DNA of 64,000 bases from Strongylocentrotus droebachiensis (GCA_035222895.1 JAVYIG010001609.1:1-64000), one strand, 5' to 3'; positions 31,214 to 45,897 are shown, counted from the first letter of the stretch. Made by a program: numbers and translations. The notes: generated by a model not told the origin, from the letters alone.

Positions 31214-31245
<32 letters not shown>

Positions 31246-31752
31246 GGGGGAGTGGGGTTGTTTGTTGTGGACAATAGTGATGGATTTGATCTCTGTTTCA
31301 TTTGTGTCTTGCCTACATAACGTTCAGTACAATGTTCGAATTCATACAATGTTCCCTGTGCAATAAAAGATGTATCTAATCAATAGATTTGCGACGTCAT
31401 GATACATCACAAGTATTCACTGTGTTTATCCGGTCGTGGCGTTCTAACGCGGATTCTTGAATACGTGTACATGATTGGTGTTGGTCGCTTGAAGGGTGAT
31501 TCGAAGCAAATGTTTTCTCCTTTAATGATTAATATCTTTCTTATCACCAATAAATATGTGATTTATTTCATCCCATTCGTTTGAACACACAGTAACGTTT
31601 TTGCAGTGTGGCATTCGTTTTTCAAAAGCTTTTACCGTTTAAAAGATATCGTACAAAATTGACTTCGTGAGGTCTGTAAATGCAACATTTTCATCACCGA
31701 ATCGCCTGGTCCGTAGGATTTGGATATTCTTCTTCAGCTTCGGTATGCAACT

Positions 31753-31941
31753 ATCGCTTCTCGGCCTTTTGGCTAAGATCATGTGTAGTATCTGTTCTTT
31801 TCAGCTTAATATCTGAAACGCGACTCACCGAGTCGCTTGTATATTAAACTGATTTTTGAACCTAGGACATGGAATAGGGGCTTGCTCCGTCCTGTCCACG
31901 GGTTGGCCCGGTATTGCAGTACTTCCGGGATCGGCCCACCC
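31753..31941 (+). ncRNA. U2: U2 snRNA, intact copy 18
   Basis: 882-bp unit, unbroken T run. Confidence 0.97.
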
Positions 31942-32634
31942 CTCAGGGGTTAAAATATACGAAAGAAAGAACTCTTTTCCTCTCCTTTTCTTTTACTTTT
32001 TACTTTTACTGTATCGCTGACAATAGTGATCGATTATCTTTCAAATATCTTTTCAAATACGAATTTGCATATTATGACGTCAGCTTTTTGATGGAAAATG
32101 ATTTTTTTTTTTTTTTTTTTTTTATTGGGGGGAGTGGGGTTGTTTGTTGTGGACAATAGTGATGGATTTGATCTCTGTTTCATTTGTGTCTTGCCTACAT
32201 AACGTTCAGTACAATGTTCGAATTCATACAATGTTCCCTGTGCAATAAAAGATGTATCTAATCAATAGATTTGCGACGTCATGATACATCACAAGTATTC
32301 ACTGTGTTTATCCGGTCGTGGCGTTCTAACGCGGATTCTTGAATACGTGTACATGATTGGTGTTGGTCGCTTGAAGGGTGATTCGAAGCAAATGTTTTCT
32401 CCTTTAATGATTAATATCTTTCTTATCACCAATAAATATGTGATTTATTTCATCCCATTCGTTTGAACACACAGTAACGTTTTTGCAGTGTGGCATTCGT
32501 TTTTCAAAAGCTTTTACCGTTTAAAAGATATCGTACAAAATTGACTTCGTGAGGTCTGTAAATGCAACATTTTCATCACCGAATCGCCTGGTCCGTAGGA
32601 TTTGGATATTCTTCTTCAGCTTCGGTATGCAACT

Positions 32635-32823
32635 ATCGCTTCTCGGCCTTTTGGCTAAGATCATGTGTAGTATCTGTTCTTTTCAGCTTAATATCTGAAA
32701 CGCGACTCACCGAGTCGCTTGTATATTAAACTGATTTTTGAACCTAGGACATGGAATAGGGGCTTGCTCCGTCCTGTCCACGGGTTGGCCCGGTATTGCA
32801 ATACTTCCGGGATCGGCCCACCC
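32635..32823 (+). ncRNA. U2: U2 snRNA, intact copy 19 (G167A variant)
   Basis: Stem-loop IV reads TATTGCAATAC in place of TATTGCAGTAC (G to A at 32801, nt 167). That loop is the U2B'' binding site in known U2 RNAs, so this copy may bind the protein less well. The same change is in copies 36 and 53. Confidence 0.96.
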
Positions 32824-33516
32824 CTCAGGGGTTAAAATATACGAAAGAAAGAACTCTTTTCCTCTCCTTTTCTTTTACTTTTTACTTTTACTGTATCGCT
32901 GACAATAGTGATCGATTATCTTTCAAATATCTTTTCAAATACGAATTTGCATATTATGACGTCAGCTTTTTGATGGAAAATGATTTTTTTTTTTTTTTTT
33001 TTTTTATTGGGGGGAGTGGGGTTGTTTGTTGTGGACAATAGTGATGGATTTGATCTCTGTTTCATTTGTGTCTTGCCTACATAACGTTCAGTACAATGTT
33101 CGAATTCATACAATGTTCCCTGTGCAATAAAAGATGTATCTAATCAATAGATTTGCGACGTCATGATACATCACAAGTATTCACTGTGTTTATCCGGTCG
33201 TGGCGTTCTAACGCGGATTCTTGAATACGTGTACATGATTGGTGTTGGTCGCTTGAAGGGTGATTCGAAGCAAATGTTTTCTCCTTTAATGATTAATATC
33301 TTTCTTATCACCAATAAATATGTGATTTATTTCATCCCATTCGTTTGAACACACAGTAACGTTTTTGCAGTGTGGCATTCGTTTTTCAAAAGCTTTTACC
33401 GTTTAAAAGATATCGTACAAAATTGACTTCGTGAGGTCTGTAAATGCAACATTTTCATCACCGAATCGCCTGGTCCGTAGGATTTGGATATTCTTCTTCA
33501 GCTTCGGTATGCAACT

Positions 33517-33705
33517 ATCGCTTCTCGGCCTTTTGGCTAAGATCATGTGTAGTATCTGTTCTTTTCAGCTTAATATCTGAAACGCGACTCACCGAGTCGC
33601 TTGTATATTAAACTGATTTTTGAACCTAGGACATGGAATAGGGGCTTGCTCCGTCCTGTCCACGGGTTGGCCCGGTATTGCAGTACTTCCGGGATCGGCC
33701 CACCC
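33517..33705 (+). ncRNA. U2: U2 snRNA, intact copy 20
   Basis: 898-bp unit with the CATATATCATGACG and AATTTATAC markers; third occurrence of the copy 5 unit type. Confidence 0.97.
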
Positions 33706-34414
33706 CTCAGGGGTTAAAATATACGAAAGAAAGAACTCTTTTCCTCTCCTTTTCTTTTACTTTTTACTTTTACTGTATCGCTGACAATAGTGATCGATTA
33801 TCTTTCAAATATCTTTTCAAATACGAATTTGCATATATCATGACGTCAGCTTTTTGATGGAAAATGATTTTTTTTTTTTTTTTTTTTATTATTTTTTTTT
33901 TTTATTGGGGGGAGTGGGGTTGTTTGTTGTGGACAATAGTGATGGATTTGATCTCTGTTTCATTTGTGTCTTGCCTACATAACGTTCAGTACAATGTTCG
34001 AATTTATACAATGTTCCCTGTGCAATAAAAGATGTATCTAATCAATAGATTTGCGACGTCATGATACATCACAAGTATTCACTGTGTTTATCCGGTCGTG
34101 GCGTTCTAACGCGGATTCTTGAATACGTGTACATGATTGGTGTTGGTCGCTTGAAGGGTGATTCGAAGCAAATGTTTTCTCCTTTAATGATTAATATCTT
34201 TCTTATCACCAATAAATATGTGATTTATTTCATCCCATTCGTTTGAACACACAGTAACGTTTTTGCAGTGTGGCATTCGTTTTTCAAAAGCTTTTACCGT
34301 TTAAAAGATATCGTACAAAATTGACTTCGTGAGGTCTGTAAATGCAACATTTTCATCACCGAATCGCCTGGTCCGTAGGATTTGGATATTCTTCTTCAGC
34401 TTCGGTATGCAACT

Positions 34415-34603
34415 ATCGCTTCTCGGCCTTTTGGCTAAGATCATGTGTAGTATCTGTTCTTTTCAGCTTAATATCTGAAACGCGACTCACCGAGTCGCTT
34501 GTATATTAAACTGATTTTTGAACCTAGGACATGGAATAGGGGCTTGCTCCGTCCTGTCCACGGGTTGGCCCGGTATTGCAGTACTTCCGGGATCGGCCCA
34601 CCC
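34415..34603 (+). ncRNA. U2: U2 snRNA, intact copy 21
   Basis: 882-bp unit of the copy 6 type, again directly after a copy 5-type unit. Confidence 0.97.
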
Positions 34604-35296
34604 CTCAGGGGTTAAAATATACGAAAGAAAGAACTCTTTTCCTCTCCTTTTCTTTTACTTTTTACTTTTACTGTATCGCTGACAATAGTGATCGATTATC
34701 TTTCAAATATCTTTTCAAATACGAATTTGCATATTATGACGTCAGCTTTTTGATGGAAAATGATTTTTTTTTTTTATTTTTTTTTATTGGGGGGAGTGGG
34801 GTTGTTTGTTGTGGACAATAGTGATGGATTTGATCTCTGTTTCATTTGTGTCTTGCCTACATAACGTTCAGTACAATGTTCGAATTCATACAATGTTCCC
34901 TGTGCAATAAAAGATGTATCTAATCAATAGATTTGCGACGTCATGATACATCACAAGTATTCACTGTGTTTATCCGGTCGTGGCGTTCTAACGCGGATTC
35001 TTGAATACGTGTACATGATTGGTGTTGGTCGCTTGAAGGGTGATTCGAAGCAAATGTTTTCTCCTTTAATGATTAATATCTTTCTTATCACCAATAAATA
35101 TGTGATTTATTTCATCCCATTCGTTTGAACACACAGTAACGTTTTTGCAGTGTGGCATTCGTTTTTCAAAAGCTTTTACCGTTTAAAAGATATCGTACAA
35201 AATTGACTTCGTGAGGTCTGTAAATGCAACATTTTCATCACCGAATCGCCTGGTCCGTAGGATTTGGATATTCTTCTTCAGCTTCGGTATGCAACT

Positions 35297-35485
35297 ATCG
35301 CTTCTCGGCCTTTTGGCTAAGATCATGTGTAGTATCTGTTCTTTTCAGCTTAATATCTGAAACGCGACTCACCGAGTCGCTTGTATATTAAACTGATTTT
35401 TGAACCTAGGACATGGAATAGGGGCTTGCTCCGTCCTGTCCACGGGTTGGCCCGGTATTGCAGTACTTCCGGGATCGGCCCACCC
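35297..35485 (+). ncRNA. U2: U2 snRNA, intact copy 22
   Basis: 882-bp unit; T block broken by one A at a position unlike the copy 6 type. Confidence 0.97.
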
Positions 35486-36178
35486 CTCAGGGGTTAAAAT
35501 ATACGAAAGAAAGAACTCTTTTCCTCTCCTTTTCTTTTACTTTTTACTTTTACTGTATCGCTGACAATAGTGATCGATTATCTTTCAAATATCTTTTCAA
35601 ATACGAATTTGCATATTATGACGTCAGCTTTTTGATGGAAAATGATTTTTTTTTTTTTATTTTTTTTATTGGGGGGAGTGGGGTTGTTTGTTGTGGACAA
35701 TAGTGATGGATTTGATCTCTGTTTCATTTGTGTCTTGCCTACATAACGTTCAGTACAATGTTCGAATTCATACAATGTTCCCTGTGCAATAAAAGATGTA
35801 TCTAATCAATAGATTTGCGACGTCATGATACATCACAAGTATTCACTGTGTTTATCCGGTCGTGGCGTTCTAACGCGGATTCTTGAATACGTGTACATGA
35901 TTGGTGTTGGTCGCTTGAAGGGTGATTCGAAGCAAATGTTTTCTCCTTTAATGATTAATATCTTTCTTATCACCAATAAATATGTGATTTATTTCATCCC
36001 ATTCGTTTGAACACACAGTAACGTTTTTGCAGTGTGGCATTCGTTTTTCAAAAGCTTTTACCGTTTAAAAGATATCGTACAAAATTGACTTCGTGAGGTC
36101 TGTAAATGCAACATTTTCATCACCGAATCGCCTGGTCCGTAGGATTTGGATATTCTTCTTCAGCTTCGGTATGCAACT

Positions 36179-36367
36179 ATCGCTTCTCGGCCTTTTGGCT
36201 AAGATCATGTGTAGTATCTGTTCTTTTCAGCTTAATATCTGAAACGCGACTCACCGAGTCGCTTGTATATTAAACTGATTTTTGAACCTAGGACATGGAA
36301 TAGGGGCTTGCTCCGTCCTGTCCACGGGTTGGCCCGGTATTGCAGTACTTCCGGGATCGGCCCACCC
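36179..36367 (+). ncRNA. U2: U2 snRNA, intact copy 23
   Basis: 895-bp unit; ATTATTATT-split T block, otherwise seen only after the interrupted copies g and h. Confidence 0.97.
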
Positions 36368-37073
36368 CTCAGGGGTTAAAATATACGAAAGAAAGAACTC
36401 TTTTCCTCTCCTTTTCTTTTACTTTTTACTTTTACTGTATCGCTGACAATAGTGATCGATTATCTTTCAAATATCTTTTCAAATACGAATTTGCATATTA
36501 TGACGTCAGCTTTTTGATGGAAAATGATTTTTTTTTTTTTTTTTTTATTATTATTTTTTTTTATTGGGGGGAGTGGGGTTGTTTGTTGTGGACAATAGTG
36601 ATGGATTTGATCTCTGTTTCATTTGTGTCTTGCCTACATAACGTTCAGTACAATGTTCGAATTCATACAATGTTCCCTGTGCAATAAAAGATGTATCTAA
36701 TCAATAGATTTGCGACGTCATGATACATCACAAGTATTCACTGTGTTTATCCGGTCGTGGCGTTCTAACGCGGATTCTTGAATACGTGTACATGATTGGT
36801 GTTGGTCGCTTGAAGGGTGATTCGAAGCAAATGTTTTCTCCTTTAATGATTAATATCTTTCTTATCACCAATAAATATGTGATTTATTTCATCCCATTCG
36901 TTTGAACACACAGTAACGTTTTTGCAGTGTGGCATTCGTTTTTCAAAAGCTTTTACCGTTTAAAAGATATCGTACAAAATTGACTTCGTGAGGTCTGTAA
37001 ATGCAACATTTTCATCACCGAATCGCCTGGTCCGTAGGATTTGGATATTCTTCTTCAGCTTCGGTATGCAACT

Positions 37074-37262
37074 ATCGCTTCTCGGCCTTTTGGCTAAGAT
37101 CATGTGTAGTATCTGTTCTTTTCAGCTTAATATCTGAAACGCGACTCACCGAGTCGCTTGTATATTAAACTGATTTTTGAACCTAGGACATGGAATAGGG
37201 GCTTGCTCCGTCCTGTCCACGGGTTGGCCCGGTATTGCAGTACTTCCGGGATCGGCCCACCC
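37074..37262 (+). ncRNA. U2: U2 snRNA, intact copy 24
   Basis: 882-bp majority-form unit. Confidence 0.97.
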
Positions 37263-37955
37263 CTCAGGGGTTAAAATATACGAAAGAAAGAACTCTTTTC
37301 CTCTCCTTTTCTTTTACTTTTTACTTTTACTGTATCGCTGACAATAGTGATCGATTATCTTTCAAATATCTTTTCAAATACGAATTTGCATATTATGACG
37401 TCAGCTTTTTGATGGAAAATGATTTTTTTTTTTTTTTTTTTTTTATTGGGGGGAGTGGGGTTGTTTGTTGTGGACAATAGTGATGGATTTGATCTCTGTT
37501 TCATTTGTGTCTTGCCTACATAACGTTCAGTACAATGTTCGAATTCATACAATGTTCCCTGTGCAATAAAAGATGTATCTAATCAATAGATTTGCGACGT
37601 CATGATACATCACAAGTATTCACTGTGTTTATCCGGTCGTGGCGTTCTAACGCGGATTCTTGAATACGTGTACATGATTGGTGTTGGTCGCTTGAAGGGT
37701 GATTCGAAGCAAATGTTTTCTCCTTTAATGATTAATATCTTTCTTATCACCAATAAATATGTGATTTATTTCATCCCATTCGTTTGAACACACAGTAACG
37801 TTTTTGCAGTGTGGCATTCGTTTTTCAAAAGCTTTTACCGTTTAAAAGATATCGTACAAAATTGACTTCGTGAGGTCTGTAAATGCAACATTTTCATCAC
37901 CGAATCGCCTGGTCCGTAGGATTTGGATATTCTTCTTCAGCTTCGGTATGCAACT

Positions 37956-38144
37956 ATCGCTTCTCGGCCTTTTGGCTAAGATCATGTGTAGTATCTGTTC
38001 TTTTCAGCTTAATATCTGAAACGCGACTCACCGAGTCGCTTGTATATTAAACTGATTTTTGAACCTAGGACATGGAATAGGGGCTTGCTCCGTCCTGTCC
38101 ACGGGTTGGCCCGGTATTGCAGTACTTCCGGGATCGGCCCACCC
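37956..38144 (+). ncRNA. U2: U2 snRNA, intact copy 25
   Basis: 883-bp unit; one T longer. Confidence 0.97.
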
Positions 38145-38838
38145 CTCAGGGGTTAAAATATACGAAAGAAAGAACTCTTTTCCTCTCCTTTTCTTTTACT
38201 TTTTACTTTTACTGTATCGCTGACAATAGTGATCGATTATCTTTCAAATATCTTTTCAAATACGAATTTGCATATTATGACGTCAGCTTTTTGATGGAAA
38301 ATGATTTTTTTTTTTTTTTTTTTTTTTATTGGGGGGAGTGGGGTTGTTTGTTGTGGACAATAGTGATGGATTTGATCTCTGTTTCATTTGTGTCTTGCCT
38401 ACATAACGTTCAGTACAATGTTCGAATTCATACAATGTTCCCTGTGCAATAAAAGATGTATCTAATCAATAGATTTGCGACGTCATGATACATCACAAGT
38501 ATTCACTGTGTTTATCCGGTCGTGGCGTTCTAACGCGGATTCTTGAATACGTGTACATGATTGGTGTTGGTCGCTTGAAGGGTGATTCGAAGCAAATGTT
38601 TTCTCCTTTAATGATTAATATCTTTCTTATCACCAATAAATATGTGATTTATTTCATCCCATTCGTTTGAACACACAGTAACGTTTTTGCAGTGTGGCAT
38701 TCGTTTTTCAAAAGCTTTTACCGTTTAAAAGATATCGTACAAAATTGACTTCGTGAGGTCTGTAAATGCAACATTTTCATCACCGAATCGCCTGGTCCGT
38801 AGGATTTGGATATTCTTCTTCAGCTTCGGTATGCAACT

Positions 38839-39027
38839 ATCGCTTCTCGGCCTTTTGGCTAAGATCATGTGTAGTATCTGTTCTTTTCAGCTTAATATCT
38901 GAAACGCGACTCACCGAGTCGCTTGTATATTAAACTGATTTTTGAACCTAGGACATGGAATAGGGGCTTGCTCCGTCCTGTCCACGGGTTGGCCCGGTAT
39001 TGCAGTACTTCCGGGATCGGCCCACCC
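38839..39027 (+). ncRNA. U2: U2 snRNA, intact copy 26
   Basis: 882-bp majority-form unit. Confidence 0.97.
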
Positions 39028-39720
39028 CTCAGGGGTTAAAATATACGAAAGAAAGAACTCTTTTCCTCTCCTTTTCTTTTACTTTTTACTTTTACTGTAT
39101 CGCTGACAATAGTGATCGATTATCTTTCAAATATCTTTTCAAATACGAATTTGCATATTATGACGTCAGCTTTTTGATGGAAAATGATTTTTTTTTTTTT
39201 TTTTTTTTTATTGGGGGGAGTGGGGTTGTTTGTTGTGGACAATAGTGATGGATTTGATCTCTGTTTCATTTGTGTCTTGCCTACATAACGTTCAGTACAA
39301 TGTTCGAATTCATACAATGTTCCCTGTGCAATAAAAGATGTATCTAATCAATAGATTTGCGACGTCATGATACATCACAAGTATTCACTGTGTTTATCCG
39401 GTCGTGGCGTTCTAACGCGGATTCTTGAATACGTGTACATGATTGGTGTTGGTCGCTTGAAGGGTGATTCGAAGCAAATGTTTTCTCCTTTAATGATTAA
39501 TATCTTTCTTATCACCAATAAATATGTGATTTATTTCATCCCATTCGTTTGAACACACAGTAACGTTTTTGCAGTGTGGCATTCGTTTTTCAAAAGCTTT
39601 TACCGTTTAAAAGATATCGTACAAAATTGACTTCGTGAGGTCTGTAAATGCAACATTTTCATCACCGAATCGCCTGGTCCGTAGGATTTGGATATTCTTC
39701 TTCAGCTTCGGTATGCAACT

Positions 39721-39909
39721 ATCGCTTCTCGGCCTTTTGGCTAAGATCATGTGTAGTATCTGTTCTTTTCAGCTTAATATCTGAAACGCGACTCACCGAG
39801 TCGCTTGTATATTAAACTGATTTTTGAACCTAGGACATGGAATAGGGGCTTGCTCCGTCCTGTCCACGGGTTGGCCCGGTATTGCAGTACTTCCGGGATC
39901 GGCCCACCC
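39721..39909 (+). ncRNA. U2: U2 snRNA, intact copy 27
   Basis: 884-bp unit; two T longer. Confidence 0.97.
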
Positions 39910-40065
39910 CTCAGGGGTTAAAATATACGAAAGAAAGAACTCTTTTCCTCTCCTTTTCTTTTACTTTTTACTTTTACTGTATCGCTGACAATAGTGATCG
40001 ATTATCTTTCAAATATCTTTTCAAATACGAATTTGCATATTATGACGTCAGCTTTTTGATGGAAA

Positions 40066-40097
<32 letters not shown>

Positions 40098-40604
40098 GGG
40101 GGAGTGGGGTTGTTTGTTGTGGACAATAGTGATGGATTTGATCTCTGTTTCATTTGTGTCTTGCCTACATAACGTTCAGTACAATGTTCGAATTCATACA
40201 ATGTTCCCTGTGCAATAAAAGATGTATCTAATCAATAGATTTGCGACGTCATGATACATCACAAGTATTCACTGTGTTTATCCGGTCGTGGCGTTCTAAC
40301 GCGGATTCTTGAATACGTGTACATGATTGGTGTTGGTCGCTTGAAGGGTGATTCGAAGCAAATGTTTTCTCCTTTAATGATTAATATCTTTCTTATCACC
40401 AATAAATATGTGATTTATTTCATCCCATTCGTTTGAACACACAGTAACGTTTTTGCAGTGTGGCATTCGTTTTTCAAAAGCTTTTACCGTTTAAAAGATA
40501 TCGTACAAAATTGACTTCGTGAGGTCTGTAAATGCAACATTTTCATCACCGAATCGCCTGGTCCGTAGGATTTGGATATTCTTCTTCAGCTTCGGTATGC
40601 AACT

Positions 40605-40793
40605 ATCGCTTCTCGGCCTTTTGGCTAAGATCATGTGTAGTATCTGTTCTTTTCAGCTTAATATCTGAAACGCGACTCACCGAGTCGCTTGTATATTAAA
40701 CTGATTTTTGAACCTAGGACATGGAATAGGGGCTTGCTCCGTCCTGTCCACGGGTTGGCCCGGTATTGCAGTACTTCCGGGATCGGCCCACCC
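40605..40793 (+). ncRNA. U2: U2 snRNA, intact copy 28
   Basis: First of four consecutive 882-bp majority-form units. Confidence 0.97.
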
Positions 40794-41486
40794 CTCAGGG
40801 GTTAAAATATACGAAAGAAAGAACTCTTTTCCTCTCCTTTTCTTTTACTTTTTACTTTTACTGTATCGCTGACAATAGTGATCGATTATCTTTCAAATAT
40901 CTTTTCAAATACGAATTTGCATATTATGACGTCAGCTTTTTGATGGAAAATGATTTTTTTTTTTTTTTTTTTTTTATTGGGGGGAGTGGGGTTGTTTGTT
41001 GTGGACAATAGTGATGGATTTGATCTCTGTTTCATTTGTGTCTTGCCTACATAACGTTCAGTACAATGTTCGAATTCATACAATGTTCCCTGTGCAATAA
41101 AAGATGTATCTAATCAATAGATTTGCGACGTCATGATACATCACAAGTATTCACTGTGTTTATCCGGTCGTGGCGTTCTAACGCGGATTCTTGAATACGT
41201 GTACATGATTGGTGTTGGTCGCTTGAAGGGTGATTCGAAGCAAATGTTTTCTCCTTTAATGATTAATATCTTTCTTATCACCAATAAATATGTGATTTAT
41301 TTCATCCCATTCGTTTGAACACACAGTAACGTTTTTGCAGTGTGGCATTCGTTTTTCAAAAGCTTTTACCGTTTAAAAGATATCGTACAAAATTGACTTC
41401 GTGAGGTCTGTAAATGCAACATTTTCATCACCGAATCGCCTGGTCCGTAGGATTTGGATATTCTTCTTCAGCTTCGGTATGCAACT

Positions 41487-41675
41487 ATCGCTTCTCGGCC
41501 TTTTGGCTAAGATCATGTGTAGTATCTGTTCTTTTCAGCTTAATATCTGAAACGCGACTCACCGAGTCGCTTGTATATTAAACTGATTTTTGAACCTAGG
41601 ACATGGAATAGGGGCTTGCTCCGTCCTGTCCACGGGTTGGCCCGGTATTGCAGTACTTCCGGGATCGGCCCACCC
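41487..41675 (+). ncRNA. U2: U2 snRNA, intact copy 29
   Basis: Majority-form unit; no private difference noticed. Confidence 0.97.
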
Positions 41676-42368
41676 CTCAGGGGTTAAAATATACGAAAGA
41701 AAGAACTCTTTTCCTCTCCTTTTCTTTTACTTTTTACTTTTACTGTATCGCTGACAATAGTGATCGATTATCTTTCAAATATCTTTTCAAATACGAATTT
41801 GCATATTATGACGTCAGCTTTTTGATGGAAAATGATTTTTTTTTTTTTTTTTTTTTTATTGGGGGGAGTGGGGTTGTTTGTTGTGGACAATAGTGATGGA
41901 TTTGATCTCTGTTTCATTTGTGTCTTGCCTACATAACGTTCAGTACAATGTTCGAATTCATACAATGTTCCCTGTGCAATAAAAGATGTATCTAATCAAT
42001 AGATTTGCGACGTCATGATACATCACAAGTATTCACTGTGTTTATCCGGTCGTGGCGTTCTAACGCGGATTCTTGAATACGTGTACATGATTGGTGTTGG
42101 TCGCTTGAAGGGTGATTCGAAGCAAATGTTTTCTCCTTTAATGATTAATATCTTTCTTATCACCAATAAATATGTGATTTATTTCATCCCATTCGTTTGA
42201 ACACACAGTAACGTTTTTGCAGTGTGGCATTCGTTTTTCAAAAGCTTTTACCGTTTAAAAGATATCGTACAAAATTGACTTCGTGAGGTCTGTAAATGCA
42301 ACATTTTCATCACCGAATCGCCTGGTCCGTAGGATTTGGATATTCTTCTTCAGCTTCGGTATGCAACT

Positions 42369-42557
42369 ATCGCTTCTCGGCCTTTTGGCTAAGATCATGT
42401 GTAGTATCTGTTCTTTTCAGCTTAATATCTGAAACGCGACTCACCGAGTCGCTTGTATATTAAACTGATTTTTGAACCTAGGACATGGAATAGGGGCTTG
42501 CTCCGTCCTGTCCACGGGTTGGCCCGGTATTGCAGTACTTCCGGGATCGGCCCACCC
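42369..42557 (+). ncRNA. U2: U2 snRNA, intact copy 30
   Basis: Majority-form unit; no private difference noticed. Confidence 0.97.
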
Positions 42558-43250
42558 CTCAGGGGTTAAAATATACGAAAGAAAGAACTCTTTTCCTCTC
42601 CTTTTCTTTTACTTTTTACTTTTACTGTATCGCTGACAATAGTGATCGATTATCTTTCAAATATCTTTTCAAATACGAATTTGCATATTATGACGTCAGC
42701 TTTTTGATGGAAAATGATTTTTTTTTTTTTTTTTTTTTTATTGGGGGGAGTGGGGTTGTTTGTTGTGGACAATAGTGATGGATTTGATCTCTGTTTCATT
42801 TGTGTCTTGCCTACATAACGTTCAGTACAATGTTCGAATTCATACAATGTTCCCTGTGCAATAAAAGATGTATCTAATCAATAGATTTGCGACGTCATGA
42901 TACATCACAAGTATTCACTGTGTTTATCCGGTCGTGGCGTTCTAACGCGGATTCTTGAATACGTGTACATGATTGGTGTTGGTCGCTTGAAGGGTGATTC
43001 GAAGCAAATGTTTTCTCCTTTAATGATTAATATCTTTCTTATCACCAATAAATATGTGATTTATTTCATCCCATTCGTTTGAACACACAGTAACGTTTTT
43101 GCAGTGTGGCATTCGTTTTTCAAAAGCTTTTACCGTTTAAAAGATATCGTACAAAATTGACTTCGTGAGGTCTGTAAATGCAACATTTTCATCACCGAAT
43201 CGCCTGGTCCGTAGGATTTGGATATTCTTCTTCAGCTTCGGTATGCAACT

Positions 43251-43439
43251 ATCGCTTCTCGGCCTTTTGGCTAAGATCATGTGTAGTATCTGTTCTTTTC
43301 AGCTTAATATCTGAAACGCGACTCACCGAGTCGCTTGTATATTAAACTGATTTTTGAACCTAGGACATGGAATAGGGGCTTGCTCCGTCCTGTCCACGGG
43401 TTGGCCCGGTATTGCAGTACTTCCGGGATCGGCCCACCC
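43251..43439 (+). ncRNA. U2: U2 snRNA, intact copy 31
   Basis: Majority-form unit, the last of the four 882-bp units in a row. Confidence 0.97.
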
Positions 43440-44132
43440 CTCAGGGGTTAAAATATACGAAAGAAAGAACTCTTTTCCTCTCCTTTTCTTTTACTTTTTA
43501 CTTTTACTGTATCGCTGACAATAGTGATCGATTATCTTTCAAATATCTTTTCAAATACGAATTTGCATATTATGACGTCAGCTTTTTGATGGAAAATGAT
43601 TTTTTTTTTTTTTTTTTTTTTATTGGGGGGAGTGGGGTTGTTTGTTGTGGACAATAGTGATGGATTTGATCTCTGTTTCATTTGTGTCTTGCCTACATAA
43701 CGTTCAGTACAATGTTCGAATTCATACAATGTTCCCTGTGCAATAAAAGATGTATCTAATCAATAGATTTGCGACGTCATGATACATCACAAGTATTCAC
43801 TGTGTTTATCCGGTCGTGGCGTTCTAACGCGGATTCTTGAATACGTGTACATGATTGGTGTTGGTCGCTTGAAGGGTGATTCGAAGCAAATGTTTTCTCC
43901 TTTAATGATTAATATCTTTCTTATCACCAATAAATATGTGATTTATTTCATCCCATTCGTTTGAACACACAGTAACGTTTTTGCAGTGTGGCATTCGTTT
44001 TTCAAAAGCTTTTACCGTTTAAAAGATATCGTACAAAATTGACTTCGTGAGGTCTGTAAATGCAACATTTTCATCACCGAATCGCCTGGTCCGTAGGATT
44101 TGGATATTCTTCTTCAGCTTCGGTATGCAACT

Positions 44133-44321
44133 ATCGCTTCTCGGCCTTTTGGCTAAGATCATGTGTAGTATCTGTTCTTTTCAGCTTAATATCTGAAACG
44201 CGACTCACCGAGTCGCTTGTATATTAAACTGATTTTTGAACCTAGGACATGGAATAGGGGCTTGCTCCGTCCTGTCCACGGGTTGGCCCGGTATTGCAGT
44301 ACTTCCGGGATCGGCCCACCC
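44133..44321 (+). ncRNA. U2: U2 snRNA, intact copy 32
   Basis: 883-bp unit; alternates with ATTTATT-type units from here on. Confidence 0.97.
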
Positions 44322-45015
44322 CTCAGGGGTTAAAATATACGAAAGAAAGAACTCTTTTCCTCTCCTTTTCTTTTACTTTTTACTTTTACTGTATCGCTGA
44401 CAATAGTGATCGATTATCTTTCAAATATCTTTTCAAATACGAATTTGCATATTATGACGTCAGCTTTTTGATGGAAAATGATTTTTTTTTTTTTTTTTTT
44501 TTTTATTGGGGGGAGTGGGGTTGTTTGTTGTGGACAATAGTGATGGATTTGATCTCTGTTTCATTTGTGTCTTGCCTACATAACGTTCAGTACAATGTTC
44601 GAATTCATACAATGTTCCCTGTGCAATAAAAGATGTATCTAATCAATAGATTTGCGACGTCATGATACATCACAAGTATTCACTGTGTTTATCCGGTCGT
44701 GGCGTTCTAACGCGGATTCTTGAATACGTGTACATGATTGGTGTTGGTCGCTTGAAGGGTGATTCGAAGCAAATGTTTTCTCCTTTAATGATTAATATCT
44801 TTCTTATCACCAATAAATATGTGATTTATTTCATCCCATTCGTTTGAACACACAGTAACGTTTTTGCAGTGTGGCATTCGTTTTTCAAAAGCTTTTACCG
44901 TTTAAAAGATATCGTACAAAATTGACTTCGTGAGGTCTGTAAATGCAACATTTTCATCACCGAATCGCCTGGTCCGTAGGATTTGGATATTCTTCTTCAG
45001 CTTCGGTATGCAACT

Positions 45016-45204
45016 ATCGCTTCTCGGCCTTTTGGCTAAGATCATGTGTAGTATCTGTTCTTTTCAGCTTAATATCTGAAACGCGACTCACCGAGTCGCT
45101 TGTATATTAAACTGATTTTTGAACCTAGGACATGGAATAGGGGCTTGCTCCGTCCTGTCCACGGGTTGGCCCGGTATTGCAGTACTTCCGGGATCGGCCC
45201 ACCC
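45016..45204 (+). ncRNA. U2: U2 snRNA, intact copy 33
   Basis: First unit whose T block carries ATTTATT; this form is confined to copies 33-52. Confidence 0.97.
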
Positions 45205-45897
45205 CTCAGGGGTTAAAATATACGAAAGAAAGAACTCTTTTCCTCTCCTTTTCTTTTACTTTTTACTTTTACTGTATCGCTGACAATAGTGATCGATTAT
45301 CTTTCAAATATCTTTTCAAATACGAATTTGCATATTATGACGTCAGCTTTTTGATGGAAAATGATTTTTTTTTATTTATTTTTTTTATTGGGGGGAGTGG
45401 GGTTGTTTGTTGTGGACAATAGTGATGGATTTGATCTCTGTTTCATTTGTGTCTTGCCTACATAACGTTCAGTACAATGTTCGAATTCATACAATGTTCC
45501 CTGTGCAATAAAAGATGTATCTAATCAATAGATTTGCGACGTCATGATACATCACAAGTATTCACTGTGTTTATCCGGTCGTGGCGTTCTAACGCGGATT
45601 CTTGAATACGTGTACATGATTGGTGTTGGTCGCTTGAAGGGTGATTCGAAGCAAATGTTTTCTCCTTTAATGATTAATATCTTTCTTATCACCAATAAAT
45701 ATGTGATTTATTTCATCCCATTCGTTTGAACACACAGTAACGTTTTTGCAGTGTGGCATTCGTTTTTCAAAAGCTTTTACCGTTTAAAAGATATCGTACA
45801 AAATTGACTTCGTGAGGTCTGTAAATGCAACATTTTCATCACCGAATCGCCTGGTCCGTAGGATTTGGATATTCTTCTTCAGCTTCGGTATGCAACT